From assembly GCF_000712975.1 (NCBI RefSeq), contig NZ_JHQL01000001.1:538625-602624 (forward strand): DNA of 64,000 bases. Direction: 5' to 3'. Source of the DNA: Vreelandella neptunia (GTDB taxonomy: Bacteria; Pseudomonadota; Gammaproteobacteria; Pseudomonadales; Halomonadaceae). The notes under the pieces were generated by a model. The model was not told where the DNA came from. It saw only the letters and a program-made list of their open reading frames with translations, and did no database searches. This document shows, piece by piece, positions 25,115 through 33,921 of this stretch (position 1 is its first letter; the number at the start of each line of letters is the position of its first letter). The translations under genes were made by a program, and so were the position numbers.

Positions 25115-26554
25115 ATGGCCAAGTCCTCTTCTCTAACGCTGATTTTGGTTGCTGCAGGCGGGGTTGCTGCTGGTTTTTTAGCTGCCCAGACAGCGCCCTT
25201 TTTTACAGCAACGGCAGTCGCTGAAGAATCTACTAGCGCGGAACAGGGACAGGTTTCCCAAGCATTAGCTGGTCTCGATAGCATCACGCTAGGCGAGCGC
25301 ACACGGGGGGAACTTACCTCGTCAGGTGAGCTAAATGGTAATGATGGTAGCCGCTATTTACGCTATGCCATTAGCCTTGAAGAGGACACATTAGTTGAAA
25401 TTTCTCTTAGCGGAGCGTTGCAGGGGTTAGTGGCTCTTTATGACGACCAGCTGCAACTGCTAGAGAGCGCAGAAGCCGTGCGCCACCATGTTGAGGAAGG
25501 TGGTGAATACGTGGTGATCGTCAGCGGTGCAGATGCGCGTAGCTATGGTCCATTCACTATTAATAGCCGCACGATTGAACTGAGCGACTCTGACACGCTG
25601 GTTGTTGGTACGCCGGTGGATAGCTGGTTAGATGGCTCGTCGCGGGAAGTAACGTTCACTGTCGAAGAAGCTGGCATGTATCAAATCGAGATGCGTGCTG
25701 ATGAATTTGACGCGTATTTAGAGTTATCTGGCCCTAACAACTACTACCGAGAAGATGATGACGGCGCTGGCAACTTAAACGCACGGATTTCAGATTTTCT
25801 TGCTCCTGGTGATTACACCATCATCGCACGTTCGGCCTTCGGTGAAGGCAGTGGCCTATTTACGTTGACTGCCGAACCGCGCGAATTACCAGGTGATGGC
25901 GAGCTACGCAACGATGGTACCGTTATGCCCAATGATACATTGAGCGGTTGGTTTAGTGGGCAGGAGCTGAGTTATCAGCTTGAAATCGAAGACGCCGGTA
26001 TGTATCAAATCGATATGCGTTCAAGCGATATTGATGCTTACCTAGTGTTGGAAGGGCCTAATGGTTATTTCCGCGAAGATGACGACAGTGCCGGTAACCT
26101 GGACGCCAGTATTGCCGATTTCTTAGCGCCAGGTAGTTATCAGTTAACAGCCCGTACGGCATATGGCTCTGATAGCGGTTTGTTCACGCTTTCGGTAGAA
26201 CCACGTGAACTACCGGACGGTGTAGAGTTACGTAATGAAGGTGAGTTAACGCCGAATGAAACGCTTAATGGCTGGTATAGCGGCGAGCCTTTGACTTATG
26301 AACTCACCTTAGAAGAAAGCTCGCTAGTGACGCTAAATATGCGTTCAACTGATTTTGATACGTACTTGGAGCTTTATGGTGAAAGCGATTCTTATAGTGA
26401 TGATGACGGTGGTAGTGGTACTGACTCACGCATAGAGCAAGCGCTTTTACCAGGTACCTACACCGTTATTGCACGTGGCTTCGCTGTTAGCGGCAGTGGT
26501 ATGTTTGAGCTGCAGGTCAGCGCCGAGCCGACAGAAATGCAGCCTGACGCTTAA
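25115..26554 (+). CDS. Exported protein with repeated PPC-like domains
   Basis: A 479-aa acidic exported protein. After a hydrophobic N-terminus (about residues 5-38) come one diverged and three clear copies of a roughly 100-residue beta domain. Each copy has a G-x-Y-x-I/L-x-M-R-S-x-x-F/I-D-x-Y-L strand, an acidic DDD-x-x-G-N loop and an APG-x-Y-x-x-x-AR strand, the pattern of PPC (bacterial pre-peptidase C-terminal) domains. No peptidase or other catalytic domain is attached, so it may be a binding or scaffold protein. The ATG at 25115 has aagga about 8 nt upstream. The DNA of the last two junctions is close, suggesting recent internal duplication. Confidence 0.82.
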   Translation: MAKSSSLTLILVAAGGVAAGFLAAQTAPFFTATAVAEESTSAEQGQVSQALAGLDSITLGERTRGELTSSGELNGNDGSRYLRYAISLEEDTLVEISLSGALQGLVALYDDQLQLLESAEAVRHHVEEGGEYVVIVSGADARSYGPFTINSRTIELSDSDTLVVGTPVDSWLDGSSREVTFTVEEAGMYQIEMRADEFDAYLELSGPNNYYREDDDGAGNLNARISDFLAPGDYTIIARSAFGEGSGLFTLTAEPRELPGDGELRNDGTVMPNDTLSGWFSGQELSYQLEIEDAGMYQIDMRSSDIDAYLVLEGPNGYFREDDDSAGNLDASIADFLAPGSYQLTARTAYGSDSGLFTLSVEPRELPDGVELRNEGELTPNETLNGWYSGEPLTYELTLEESSLVTLNMRSTDFDTYLELYGESDSYSDDDGGSGTDSRIEQALLPGTYTVIARGFAVSGSGMFELQVSAEPTEMQPDA

Positions 26555-26575
26555 TTCAGCTCACGTTATCTGGTA

Positions 26576-26611
26576 AACAACGCCCTTGTTGATTGCAGCA
26601 AGGGCGTTGTT
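26576..26611. terminator. Bidirectional terminator, 13-bp stem
   Basis: Perfect stem aacaacgcccttg / caagggcgttgtt with a 10-nt loop between the convergent PPC protein and EamA transporter genes. Confidence 0.8.
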
Positions 26612-26634
26612 GGTTGTTACTCTGCCATTAGCTC

Positions 26635-27513
26635 TCAACGGCTGGCTTTTAGGCAGCCCACGACGACCAAAAAAGCTGCCGTTGGCAGTCGCCAGTCGAA
26701 TACGCTGACGCCTGCCAGTACCAGCAGTAGTGCCGCTAAGATCGGCACACCATAAGCAAGGCTACCTACGAGGCTGGCTTGGCCAAAACGTAGTGCCTTG
26801 TCCCACGCCACCATAGCAATGCCATAAGGCCCAAGTCCGAGGGCAATGCCTGCTAACAGCGCCTCACCTTGGGGTAGTGTGAAGCTTCCTTCCATTATCA
26901 AGCTGGCGCAGGTGGCAACCGCACAAGCAATCATTAATAACCGCGGGAGTAGTGGTGTCAGTGATAGGGGGGCGACTTGCCCCAACCATGAGTAGAGCGC
27001 CCAGCAGCAAGCAGCCAGTAGTGCTAACCCATACCCTGAAGCAGCCCCACCAAAGCCACCATTTAAAGCTTGAGGAAGTAATAAAATAGCCGCGCCAGAA
27101 AAAGCGATTAGCGCGCCTGTTACGCTTGCGATATGCAGGCGGCCAAGCCGACTCCATTGGCTTAACAGCACAAACAGCACAGGCCAGGTGTAAGTGATTA
27201 ACGCAGCTTCTGCAGCGGGTGCTAAGCGCATACCGATGTAGTAGCTGCTAACAGCGCCGACAATCAACAGTGGCAGCCCAAGCCATACGCTCATTTGCCA
27301 ACGAAGTCGGCAAGCCGCGATATTGACTCGACGGCTTAGTGGCAATGTTGCAAGTGCACCTGCCAACAAGGTCAGGGCGGTGAGCTGAAGCGGAGAGGTA
27401 TCTCGCGCCAATTCTGCTAATAGCGGCGCTATGCTCCATAAAATCACCGCTACCAGCGCTGCACACACGCTGTACCTTGGTGATATGACAACGTGGGAAT
27501 GAGCGGGATACAT
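26635..27513 (-). CDS. EamA/DMT-family transporter
   Basis: A 292-aa inner-membrane protein with ten predicted helices in two EamA halves (about residues 12-135 and 155-285), typical of drug/metabolite exporters of the RhaT/YdcZ type. Features include a first helix LVAVILWSIAPLLAEL and GLGPYGIAMVAWDKAL in the second half. I chose the ATG at 27513 (aaggaga 8 nt upstream); a start at 27564 would add a polar extension. It is divergent from a LysR regulator 101 nt away, which probably controls it. Substrate unknown; amino acids or metabolites are likely. Confidence 0.9.
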   Translation of the reverse strand: MYPAHSHVVISPRYSVCAALVAVILWSIAPLLAELARDTSPLQLTALTLLAGALATLPLSRRVNIAACRLRWQMSVWLGLPLLIVGAVSSYYIGMRLAPAAEAALITYTWPVLFVLLSQWSRLGRLHIASVTGALIAFSGAAILLLPQALNGGFGGAASGYGLALLAACCWALYSWLGQVAPLSLTPLLPRLLMIACAVATCASLIMEGSFTLPQGEALLAGIALGLGPYGIAMVAWDKALRFGQASLVGSLAYGVPILAALLLVLAGVSVFDWRLPTAAFLVVVGCLKASR

Positions 27514-27614
27514 GGCGTCTCTCCTTGCGTTAAACCTGAGACGCGCAGCATACTCAGAAAACATTCATCACAATATCAATCTTATATGATGATTCTTATC
27601 AATAATGGTGATGT

Positions 27615-28487
27615 ATGCGTGCACCGACGTTTGACTTAACGCTATTGCGTACGCTAGTGACAATTGCCGATACCGGTAGCGTTACGGCGGCGGCAAAACG
27701 GTTGGCGTACACTCAGTCAACGGTGAGTATGCAGTTACAGCGCTTAGAAACGCAGCTTGAGGTGAGTTTGCATGAGCGAGCGGGGCGGCGACTACGTTTT
27801 ACACCTGAAGGAGATCGCTTACTGGCGCATGCACGCCGCCTATTAGCGCTCAACGATGAGGCGTGGAGCGATATGCAGGCGCGCCAGATAACGGGTGATT
27901 TAACATTGGGTATTCCCGAAGACTATGCGTCGCTGTTGCCATCAGTATTTGCGTACTTTCATCAGCTTTATCCTGCAGTGGGGCTAACTGTAAAGTGTGG
28001 CACCAGTGCTCACTTGGTCGAACAGGTTAAAGCGGCGGAGTTGGACTTGGCGCTAGTGACCCGCCAACGAAATTCTCCGGGCGGTGATGTGATTCGTCGT
28101 GAGCCGCTGTTATGGGCGGTGGGTGTCCATCAACAGCCGTCACTGAGCGACCCTATTCCGCTGGCGCTCTATTCGCCCGGTGCTGACGTCTTTCGTGAAG
28201 TGGCTGAGCAGGCGTTACAGGGAGCTGGACGTGATTGGCGCGTTGCCTACACCAGCCAGTCAATGGCGGGTCTTGCGCCTATCGTAACAGCGGGGTTAGC
28301 TGTCGTGGTGGTAACGCGCAGCATGTTGAACCCATCGCTACGCCCGCTGGATGAAAGCAGTGGCCTGCCTGCTTTACCAATGATTGAACTAGCGCTCCAT
28401 CGTGCTCCACACCGACCTTCTGAACCTGCGCGGCGGTTAGCAGAATTGATTCGCGAACAGCTAGCGGCACCTAGTGAAGCGTTATAA
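27615..28487 (+). CDS. LysR-family transcriptional regulator
   Basis: A 290-aa LysR regulator. Winged HTH at residues 5-65 (TLVTIADTGSVTAAAKRLAYTQSTVSMQLQRLE split over the helix) and an effector-binding domain after about 90. It is transcribed away from the EamA exporter gene, the classic arrangement for a LysR regulator and its target; the shared 101-bp gap should contain the operator. The effector is unknown. Related proteins annotated LrhA/HexA-like share the DLTLLRTL start, but I do not press that name. Confidence 0.92.
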   Translation: MRAPTFDLTLLRTLVTIADTGSVTAAAKRLAYTQSTVSMQLQRLETQLEVSLHERAGRRLRFTPEGDRLLAHARRLLALNDEAWSDMQARQITGDLTLGIPEDYASLLPSVFAYFHQLYPAVGLTVKCGTSAHLVEQVKAAELDLALVTRQRNSPGGDVIRREPLLWAVGVHQQPSLSDPIPLALYSPGADVFREVAEQALQGAGRDWRVAYTSQSMAGLAPIVTAGLAVVVVTRSMLNPSLRPLDESSGLPALPMIELALHRAPHRPSEPARRLAELIREQLAAPSEAL

Positions 28488-28617
28488 GGTGTTGCTTTGA
28501 TGTATTTGTTGACAGGAAGCTATAGCTCCTCAGTGAGGGAGTAGATAATTAGTTTTTCTAACCGAACCTGACTGAACTAAGCTAACTACCATGACGCTAT
28601 TGGGCTAGGAGTTTTGA

Positions 28618-29175
28618 ATGCACGAGTTAGATCACTATATTTATCCACACCGAGTATTGCACTGGCTGGTGGCAGTCGCCGTACTATTGTCATTGGCCAG
28701 TGGCTTGACGCTTGGCTTCCTGGGCTATGAGCGCACTGTTGCCTTGTTTGGGAATACACTTACCAATGTGCTTTACACCAGCCATAAAACGTTGGGCGTG
28801 GCGATACTGCTACTGATGACCTTAAGGATCATTACGCGGCTGGCTTTTGTTGTGCCTGATCATGAGCCGCCCCTCAATGCCTTCGAGCGGATTGTTAGCA
28901 CTAGCGTGCATCACTTGCTGTATGCGGGGTTAGTGGTTATGCCACTGATTGGTTGGGCAGCCACCGCTACTGGCGGCTTTCCTGTTGAGTTTTTCCACTG
29001 GCATTTGCCAGGCTTGTTAGGCAAAAACGAAGCGCTTTCGCAAACGCTGTTTGTTTGGCATGAGCGTTTAGGGTGGGCCTTAGTCGTGCTTATTACGTTG
29101 CATGTTGCGGGTGCGCTATTTCATTGGCGTATCAAGCGCGATAACGTTATGAAACGTATGAGCTTGTTTGACTAA
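28618..29175 (+). CDS. Cytochrome b561
   Basis: A 185-aa diheme membrane protein of the bacterial cytochrome b561 family. Four helices carry the heme-ligating histidines: YPHRVLHWLV, SHKTLGV, VHHLLYAGLV and WHERLGWALVVLITLHVAGAL. It moves electrons from quinol, or protects against superoxide in the periplasmic face of the membrane (as shown for E. coli CybB). An aggag site lies 8 nt before the ATG. Monocistronic, convergent with the GGDEF gene. Confidence 0.93.
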   Translation: MHELDHYIYPHRVLHWLVAVAVLLSLASGLTLGFLGYERTVALFGNTLTNVLYTSHKTLGVAILLLMTLRIITRLAFVVPDHEPPLNAFERIVSTSVHHLLYAGLVVMPLIGWAATATGGFPVEFFHWHLPGLLGKNEALSQTLFVWHERLGWALVVLITLHVAGALFHWRIKRDNVMKRMSLFD

Positions 29176-29197
29176 TATAGCTTAATGTCCATCACTA

Positions 29198-30991
29198 TTA
29201 TGCCGAACCATAGCCATAATAACGGGTGGTTTGGCTGGTTTTGACGGCATACATCTGGGTATCTGCATCGCGAAGCAGGCTGGCTAACGTATCGTTATCT
29301 TTATTGCTCAAGCTAATCCCTACGCTGACACCGACGTGAACTAGCCTGCCGCAAGGCAATTTGATGGGTGAGCGAATGGCCTGTTCGATGCGGTTACGCA
29401 TTTCCTCTAATGCGGTTTGGTCAGTAATTCCTTCTAGCAAGAGGATAAACTCATCGCCGCCAAAGCGTGCACAATGGTCACTTTCTCGCGCAACGTGCGC
29501 TAGCCGTTTAGCCACTTTCTGAAGAACAAAGTCGCCTACCTCATGCCCATACTGGTCGTTAATAGGTTTAAAGCAGTCAAGATCACACATGACCAGTGCC
29601 AAAGGCGTCTGTGTTTGTTTACATCGTTCAAGGGCCTCTTCGGCACAACGTGCTAGGCCGTTGCGGTTAAGCAAACCAGTGAGCATATCGTGATTGGCAA
29701 GCTTTTCTAGTGCTTGAGTACGCGCAGCTACTTTGGCTTCTAGAACCGCTTCCTGCTTTTTTAGCATTGCGACCGTTTCTGCTTGAGCGCGCTCTTTTTG
29801 CCATTTTAATTTATTAAAACGGGCAGCTAGCGCGAAAGATAGCAATAACATCTCAATAGCAGAGCCGATTTGTATTCCATGAAGTGTAATGAAATTAGCG
29901 GGCAGAATACTAAGATTTCGTAGCGCAAAGACGGCGGCACCTAATAGAAATATCGACCAAGCAAGTACAAAAATACGAGCGCTAGGCACGCGGTGCCAGC
30001 TGCAATAAATACCGCAGGCTAGCATTAACAATGAAGCTGTAAACCCTGTGATATCCATTAAGCGCAGGGCGGGTTGAATAGGCAAAAATATCACCGCTAT
30101 TAGCGCTAAATAGCAGTAGCCGCGAAATAGCGTGATGGTGTGGTGCCAGCGTGGGCAGTAAGTAGCTGTGTTGAGAAAGCTTTGAGTGAACAGGGTTGCC
30201 ATTGTAGAAGCAAACGTAAAGCCAATCGCAACTAGGCGTGCAGTGTTATCGCCCAGAAAGCTCCAAAACATCAGTGTGCCAATCCCATTGAATGTCAAGA
30301 TCGCCAGCGTAAACCCGAAGGCAAAGAGAGCATAGTAGAGAAATACCCGTTCTTTTAACCCAAAAAATAGCAGTAGGTTATAAACACTTAGCGCTAGCAG
30401 CATGCCAAAGTAGGTGGCTAGCCAGAAGTTGTGACGATCATTCTGGGTGTAAAAAGCATCTGGTGTCATCAGGCTATAGCTTAGGAACTTACTACCTGTG
30501 GCATTCACTTTGGTATAAAGCGTTACGGTCTCACCGCCGGCCAGTAGTAGTGGAAAAACAGCCTGACGATGGGCAATTGATCGCTCATCAATTGGCACAG
30601 CGCTCCCGCTGTGCTGAACATCTCTCGAGCCATCGCGCAGCGTATAGAGTGTTACATGGTCTAAAAATGGGTACTCAAACTTAACCATCCAAGTAGTGGG
30701 GAGTGGGGACGAATTATGAAGCTGTGTTTTTAGCCACGTGTCGTTTTGGGTATAGCCGAAATGTAAGTCAGAGGTCTGACGGACAGGTTGGAATGAGGGG
30801 GATAACGCTAAAACGTCATCCAGATTTAACGGTTCTGAAGTATGCCAGTAACCGCTTACTTCATTTAAATCGTAACGCGCCTGCTCAGACGAGACGACCA
30901 CTGTGGCGGCCGCACTACTCTGAGTATGCCAGCTAATAATAAGCACTAACAAACCTGCCGGAAGGCGCTTTAGCCAACAATAAGCATCCAT
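29198..30991 (-). CDS. 7TMR-DISM diguanylate cyclase
   Basis: A 597-aa c-di-GMP synthase. Signal peptide, then an extracellular 7TMR-DISM ligand domain (about residues 35-165), a seven-helix region (about 190-395), a coiled coil (about 405-440) and a GGDEF domain. The active site is ARFGGDEFILL and the inhibitory I-site is intact (RESD five residues before GGDEF), so the enzyme should be active and product-inhibited. The sensed ligand is unknown; the DISM domain resembles carbohydrate-binding folds. It stands alone, which is usual for such sensors. The window also encodes an EAL phosphodiesterase at 58785. Confidence 0.93.
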   Translation of the reverse strand: MDAYCWLKRLPAGLLVLIISWHTQSSAAATVVVSSEQARYDLNEVSGYWHTSEPLNLDDVLALSPSFQPVRQTSDLHFGYTQNDTWLKTQLHNSSPLPTTWMVKFEYPFLDHVTLYTLRDGSRDVQHSGSAVPIDERSIAHRQAVFPLLLAGGETVTLYTKVNATGSKFLSYSLMTPDAFYTQNDRHNFWLATYFGMLLALSVYNLLLFFGLKERVFLYYALFAFGFTLAILTFNGIGTLMFWSFLGDNTARLVAIGFTFASTMATLFTQSFLNTATYCPRWHHTITLFRGYCYLALIAVIFLPIQPALRLMDITGFTASLLMLACGIYCSWHRVPSARIFVLAWSIFLLGAAVFALRNLSILPANFITLHGIQIGSAIEMLLLSFALAARFNKLKWQKERAQAETVAMLKKQEAVLEAKVAARTQALEKLANHDMLTGLLNRNGLARCAEEALERCKQTQTPLALVMCDLDCFKPINDQYGHEVGDFVLQKVAKRLAHVARESDHCARFGGDEFILLLEGITDQTALEEMRNRIEQAIRSPIKLPCGRLVHVGVSVGISLSNKDNDTLASLLRDADTQMYAVKTSQTTRYYGYGSA

Positions 30992-31131
30992 AAATATCGC
31001 TATGTTATTTTTTTTGCGTTGGGTTTTATTTCTGCTAGGTCTTAACGCCTAGGTTCCCTTGCCAGCCTTGGACAGAATTTCCTCCTAAGCCAAGTGTAGA
31101 CGCCTTTCAGAGCGACAGTCTGACAATGAGG

Positions 31132-31998
31132 CTAAAGCATGAGGCAGTTCAGACTTTCGGTTAGTCGCTGAACTAACAGGCCACTGTGCCGCCAAAAATG
31201 CCAATAAAGCGGCACCGTAAGCGAATGCCCCTGCGCAATACTGACAAGTTGACCACTTTGTAGCTGTTCAGCGGCCTGGAGCGAGGGCACCATACCGTAG
31301 CCAATGCCCGCTGAGGCAAGGCGTACAAATCCTTCAGATGAAGGACAAAGGTGATAGGGGAAGTGACCGTGATAGCCACACTGGGCCAAAAAACGGTGCT
31401 GAAGCTGATCATGTGGGCCGAAGACAATCGCAGGAGCCCGTTGAAATGCTCCAGCGGAGGGCCCTTCCGGAAAGTAGCGCGCCACGTAGCCAGGAGAAGC
31501 TAGAGGTTGATAATGCATTTCGCCCACTTTAATACATCGCGCACCTGCAATAGGTGTTGGAGTGGAACAAAGACAGGCAGCCACATCACCATCACGCAGA
31601 CGTTTAAGCCCAACCTCTTGATCTTCAATCACTAAATCGAGCAATACGCCCTCGGTCTGGCAAATGTCTGTCACGGCGGATGCCCACCATGTCACCACAC
31701 TGTCAGCATTGATCGCGATTCGTAATCGGGCTGCTGCGTTATCTAGGGTAGGTAACGTCTGATGTAGGTCGCGCTCCAACAGCTGTACTTGCTGGTAGTG
31801 GGTAAGTAGCCGCTGGCCCGCAGGGGTGGGCGAAAGCTTAGGATGGCGCATTAATACAGGCTGGCCCAGGCGTACTTCTAGTGCTTTTATACGTTGAGAG
31901 ACGGCTGATTGAGAAAGCCCTAATACATCGCCTGCTCGTTCGAAACCACCGCACTCTACCACAGTGGCCAAGGCATGGAGGAGCTTGTAGTCAAACAT
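31132..31998 (-). CDS. argP: LysR-family regulator ArgP
   Basis: A 288-aa LysR regulator matching ArgP (IciA). Diagnostic start: DYKLLHALATVVECGGFERA followed by SQSAVSQRIKALE, as in E. coli ArgP. ArgP senses lysine/arginine and activates the arginine exporter gene argO. The argO-like exporter is found here at 36007 but 4 kb away, on the other side of three iron-uptake genes, rather than beside argP. No strong ribosome site is visible before the ATG. Name supported by both sequence and local presence of the exporter. Confidence 0.85.
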   Translation of the reverse strand: MFDYKLLHALATVVECGGFERAGDVLGLSQSAVSQRIKALEVRLGQPVLMRHPKLSPTPAGQRLLTHYQQVQLLERDLHQTLPTLDNAAARLRIAINADSVVTWWASAVTDICQTEGVLLDLVIEDQEVGLKRLRDGDVAACLCSTPTPIAGARCIKVGEMHYQPLASPGYVARYFPEGPSAGAFQRAPAIVFGPHDQLQHRFLAQCGYHGHFPYHLCPSSEGFVRLASAGIGYGMVPSLQAAEQLQSGQLVSIAQGHSLTVPLYWHFWRHSGLLVQRLTESLNCLML

Positions 31999-32111
31999 GT
32001 AGTAACCCGTTTATGCGCAATCATAAACGTTAATCAAAACTAAAGAATTAAGCAAAATAGCAGTCGCTCAATAGAGACACATAGTTAGGGCGATGGCATG
32101 CCTTTAGTTGC

Positions 32112-32882
32112 TCATCGATGGCGGGCAACGCGATCACAGCCTTCTAAGGGGCAGTTGCTACACACCTCAAAATCATTCAATAGATAGCGCAGGCAGCATA
32201 GCTTACGTACCCGTTTTAACGCTTCGCTGTCTTTAGGCTGATAGGTGCGCACCGGCTCAAATAGTGGGTTGCGTTGGCCGTTCAAAGTGCGTGACGTTAG
32301 CAGTGTGCGGGTGGCGGTTAGGGCGCCTTGATTCACTAACGGGTGAGTAGCTAAGGCGTTAACATAGTAATCTACATAGCCTCCGGCGTTACTCCAGAAG
32401 ACGCGAGGAGCTGCTCCTGAGATGGCTGATAGGCGTTCGATGAGCGGCTCCCAATGTTGGTTTATCAGCGTAGCAAAGCGTTCATTGGTATCCAGCGTGC
32501 AGAACTTTTTGCCCTCATGGGGGAGCCACAGCCCTTGGGTACAGCCGTGGTCGTTTACGATCACCTGCACGTCATCCAAGCCAACGGGTAAGTCACGATT
32601 AAGCAGCAAATGAGCGGCGAGGGTGGGGATAGCCATTGCGCTAAAATGCCATTTCGACCACAGCGAGGTAATAGCGCGCAGATCGCCACCAGGATAGCGC
32701 TCGGCATGCCGTGCTATATCTTGTTCAAGTAGCTCAGCACTTTGCCATCGTGATGCTTTGATAGCCCGAGAAGGCGCTACATCTCCAATGAAGGGTGGCG
32801 TGAAATGTGCTAATGGCCCCTGATAACAGTCTTTTAGTGTTAACGGCAAGGTTCTGTCATGTTGGCGCAGGGCTTGGGTCAT
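32112..32882 (-). CDS. fhuF: Siderophore-iron reductase FhuF
   Basis: A 256-aa cytoplasmic [2Fe-2S] reductase that releases iron from hydroxamate siderophores. The unusual cluster motif is at the C-terminus: KLCCLRYLL...EVCSNCP, i.e. Cys-Cys-x10-Cys-x2-Cys. The N-terminal region is the ferric iron reductase domain. The ATG at 32882 has a strong ggaggagg site; the frame is open to 32921 but without such a site. It follows fhuC by about 100 bp and is probably in its operon, under the Fur-type site at 33798. Confidence 0.92.
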   Translation of the reverse strand: MTQALRQHDRTLPLTLKDCYQGPLAHFTPPFIGDVAPSRAIKASRWQSAELLEQDIARHAERYPGGDLRAITSLWSKWHFSAMAIPTLAAHLLLNRDLPVGLDDVQVIVNDHGCTQGLWLPHEGKKFCTLDTNERFATLINQHWEPLIERLSAISGAAPRVFWSNAGGYVDYYVNALATHPLVNQGALTATRTLLTSRTLNGQRNPLFEPVRTYQPKDSEALKRVRKLCCLRYLLNDFEVCSNCPLEGCDRVARHR

Positions 32883-32984
32883 TGCTAGCCTCCTCCGCGT
32901 GAAAAAAGAGATATTCGCCAATAAGCAAAGTGAAACGTCGTGTTCATTATTAAAATGGAGTAAGCAATGCTGCTTGGTGAGTAA

Positions 32985-33752
32985 TCACTGCGCCACGGCA
33001 ATAGGGTGGTTGCCGTTTGGGTGTGTCATAACATGCATCGGCAGCCCGTAAATGGCTTCTAATGTTGAGCTGTGCATTAACTCATCGGGCGTTCCATGAG
33101 CAAGCAGACGGCCACTGTGCAGCGCCATGAGCTCATCGCAATAGCGCGATGCCATGTTGATATCATGCAGAACAATAACAACGCCTAGATTTAGCTCGTT
33201 GCACAGCTTGCGGATTAACGCTAATACGTCCATTTGATGGGCGATATCCAGTGCTGCCAGCGGTTCGTCAAGCAGCAAAAAACGACTTCCTTGTGCGATG
33301 AGCATGGCCAGCCACACCCGCTGCCGCTCGCCACCAGAAAGGGTATCCACTAATCGGTCGGCAAGCGCCTCGGTGTGGGTTAATGCGATGGCGCGTTCAA
33401 TGGCGTCCTTATCTTTTTGATTGTGTCGCCCTAATAAGCCGTGCCAAGGATAGCGGCCAAAAGCAATTAGCTCGCGTCCGGTCAAATTTTCAGCACTTGG
33501 CAAATGTTGCGGCAGATAGGCGACATGGCGCGCAAACTCGCGGTTGCCCCATGTATTCAACGGGCGTTGATTAAAATGAATGTCGCCTTGGCTGACTGGA
33601 TATTGTTGCGCCAGCAGCTTTATAAGCGTTGATTTGCCAGATCCGTTATGACCAATAAGACCATATACCTTGCCTTCTTGGAAAGTGTGGTGAATGGGCT
33701 GCAAAAGGTGTTTGCCATCGATAGCAAATGACGCGCCCTGAACATCAAACAT
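32985..33752 (-). CDS. fhuC: FhuC, siderophore ABC transporter ATPase
   Basis: A 255-aa ATP-binding subunit of the iron-siderophore importer. Walker A GHNGSGKSTLIKLL (near 37), signature LSGGERQRVWLAM, Walker B FLLLDEPLAALD, and the H-loop VLHDINMA. The sequence (SVIYGLIGHNG type start, YLPQHLP Q-loop) follows FhuC/FepC. It is divergent from fhuB with a Fur-type site between. Ribosome site aggag 6 nt before the ATG. A periplasmic binding protein gene (fhuD) is missing from the cluster. Confidence 0.93.
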   Translation of the reverse strand: MFDVQGASFAIDGKHLLQPIHHTFQEGKVYGLIGHNGSGKSTLIKLLAQQYPVSQGDIHFNQRPLNTWGNREFARHVAYLPQHLPSAENLTGRELIAFGRYPWHGLLGRHNQKDKDAIERAIALTHTEALADRLVDTLSGGERQRVWLAMLIAQGSRFLLLDEPLAALDIAHQMDVLALIRKLCNELNLGVVIVLHDINMASRYCDELMALHSGRLLAHGTPDELMHSSTLEAIYGLPMHVMTHPNGNHPIAVAQ

Positions 33753-33797
33753 GCACCGCTCCTAACAGGTCAGATAAGTCTATCCTTTAATTGTAGT

Positions 33798-33816
33798 GTT
33801 AATACTTATCATTTAG
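33798..33816. promoter_or_regulatory. Candidate Fur box between fhuC and fhuB
   Basis: On the minus strand the 19-mer ctaaatgataagtattaac matches 13 of 19 positions of the Fur consensus (core AATGATAA). It lies 46 bp before fhuC and 106 bp before fhuB, so it could control both directions. Confidence 0.65.
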
Positions 33817-33921
33817 AATCGCATTTTTGATTTATTATTCAAATTCTTCTCGCCCCTAGGTCTCCTTCATGATGAAGCCTGCCGATATCAATCGTGTAGC
33901 TGCGCACGGGTTAGTACTGAC

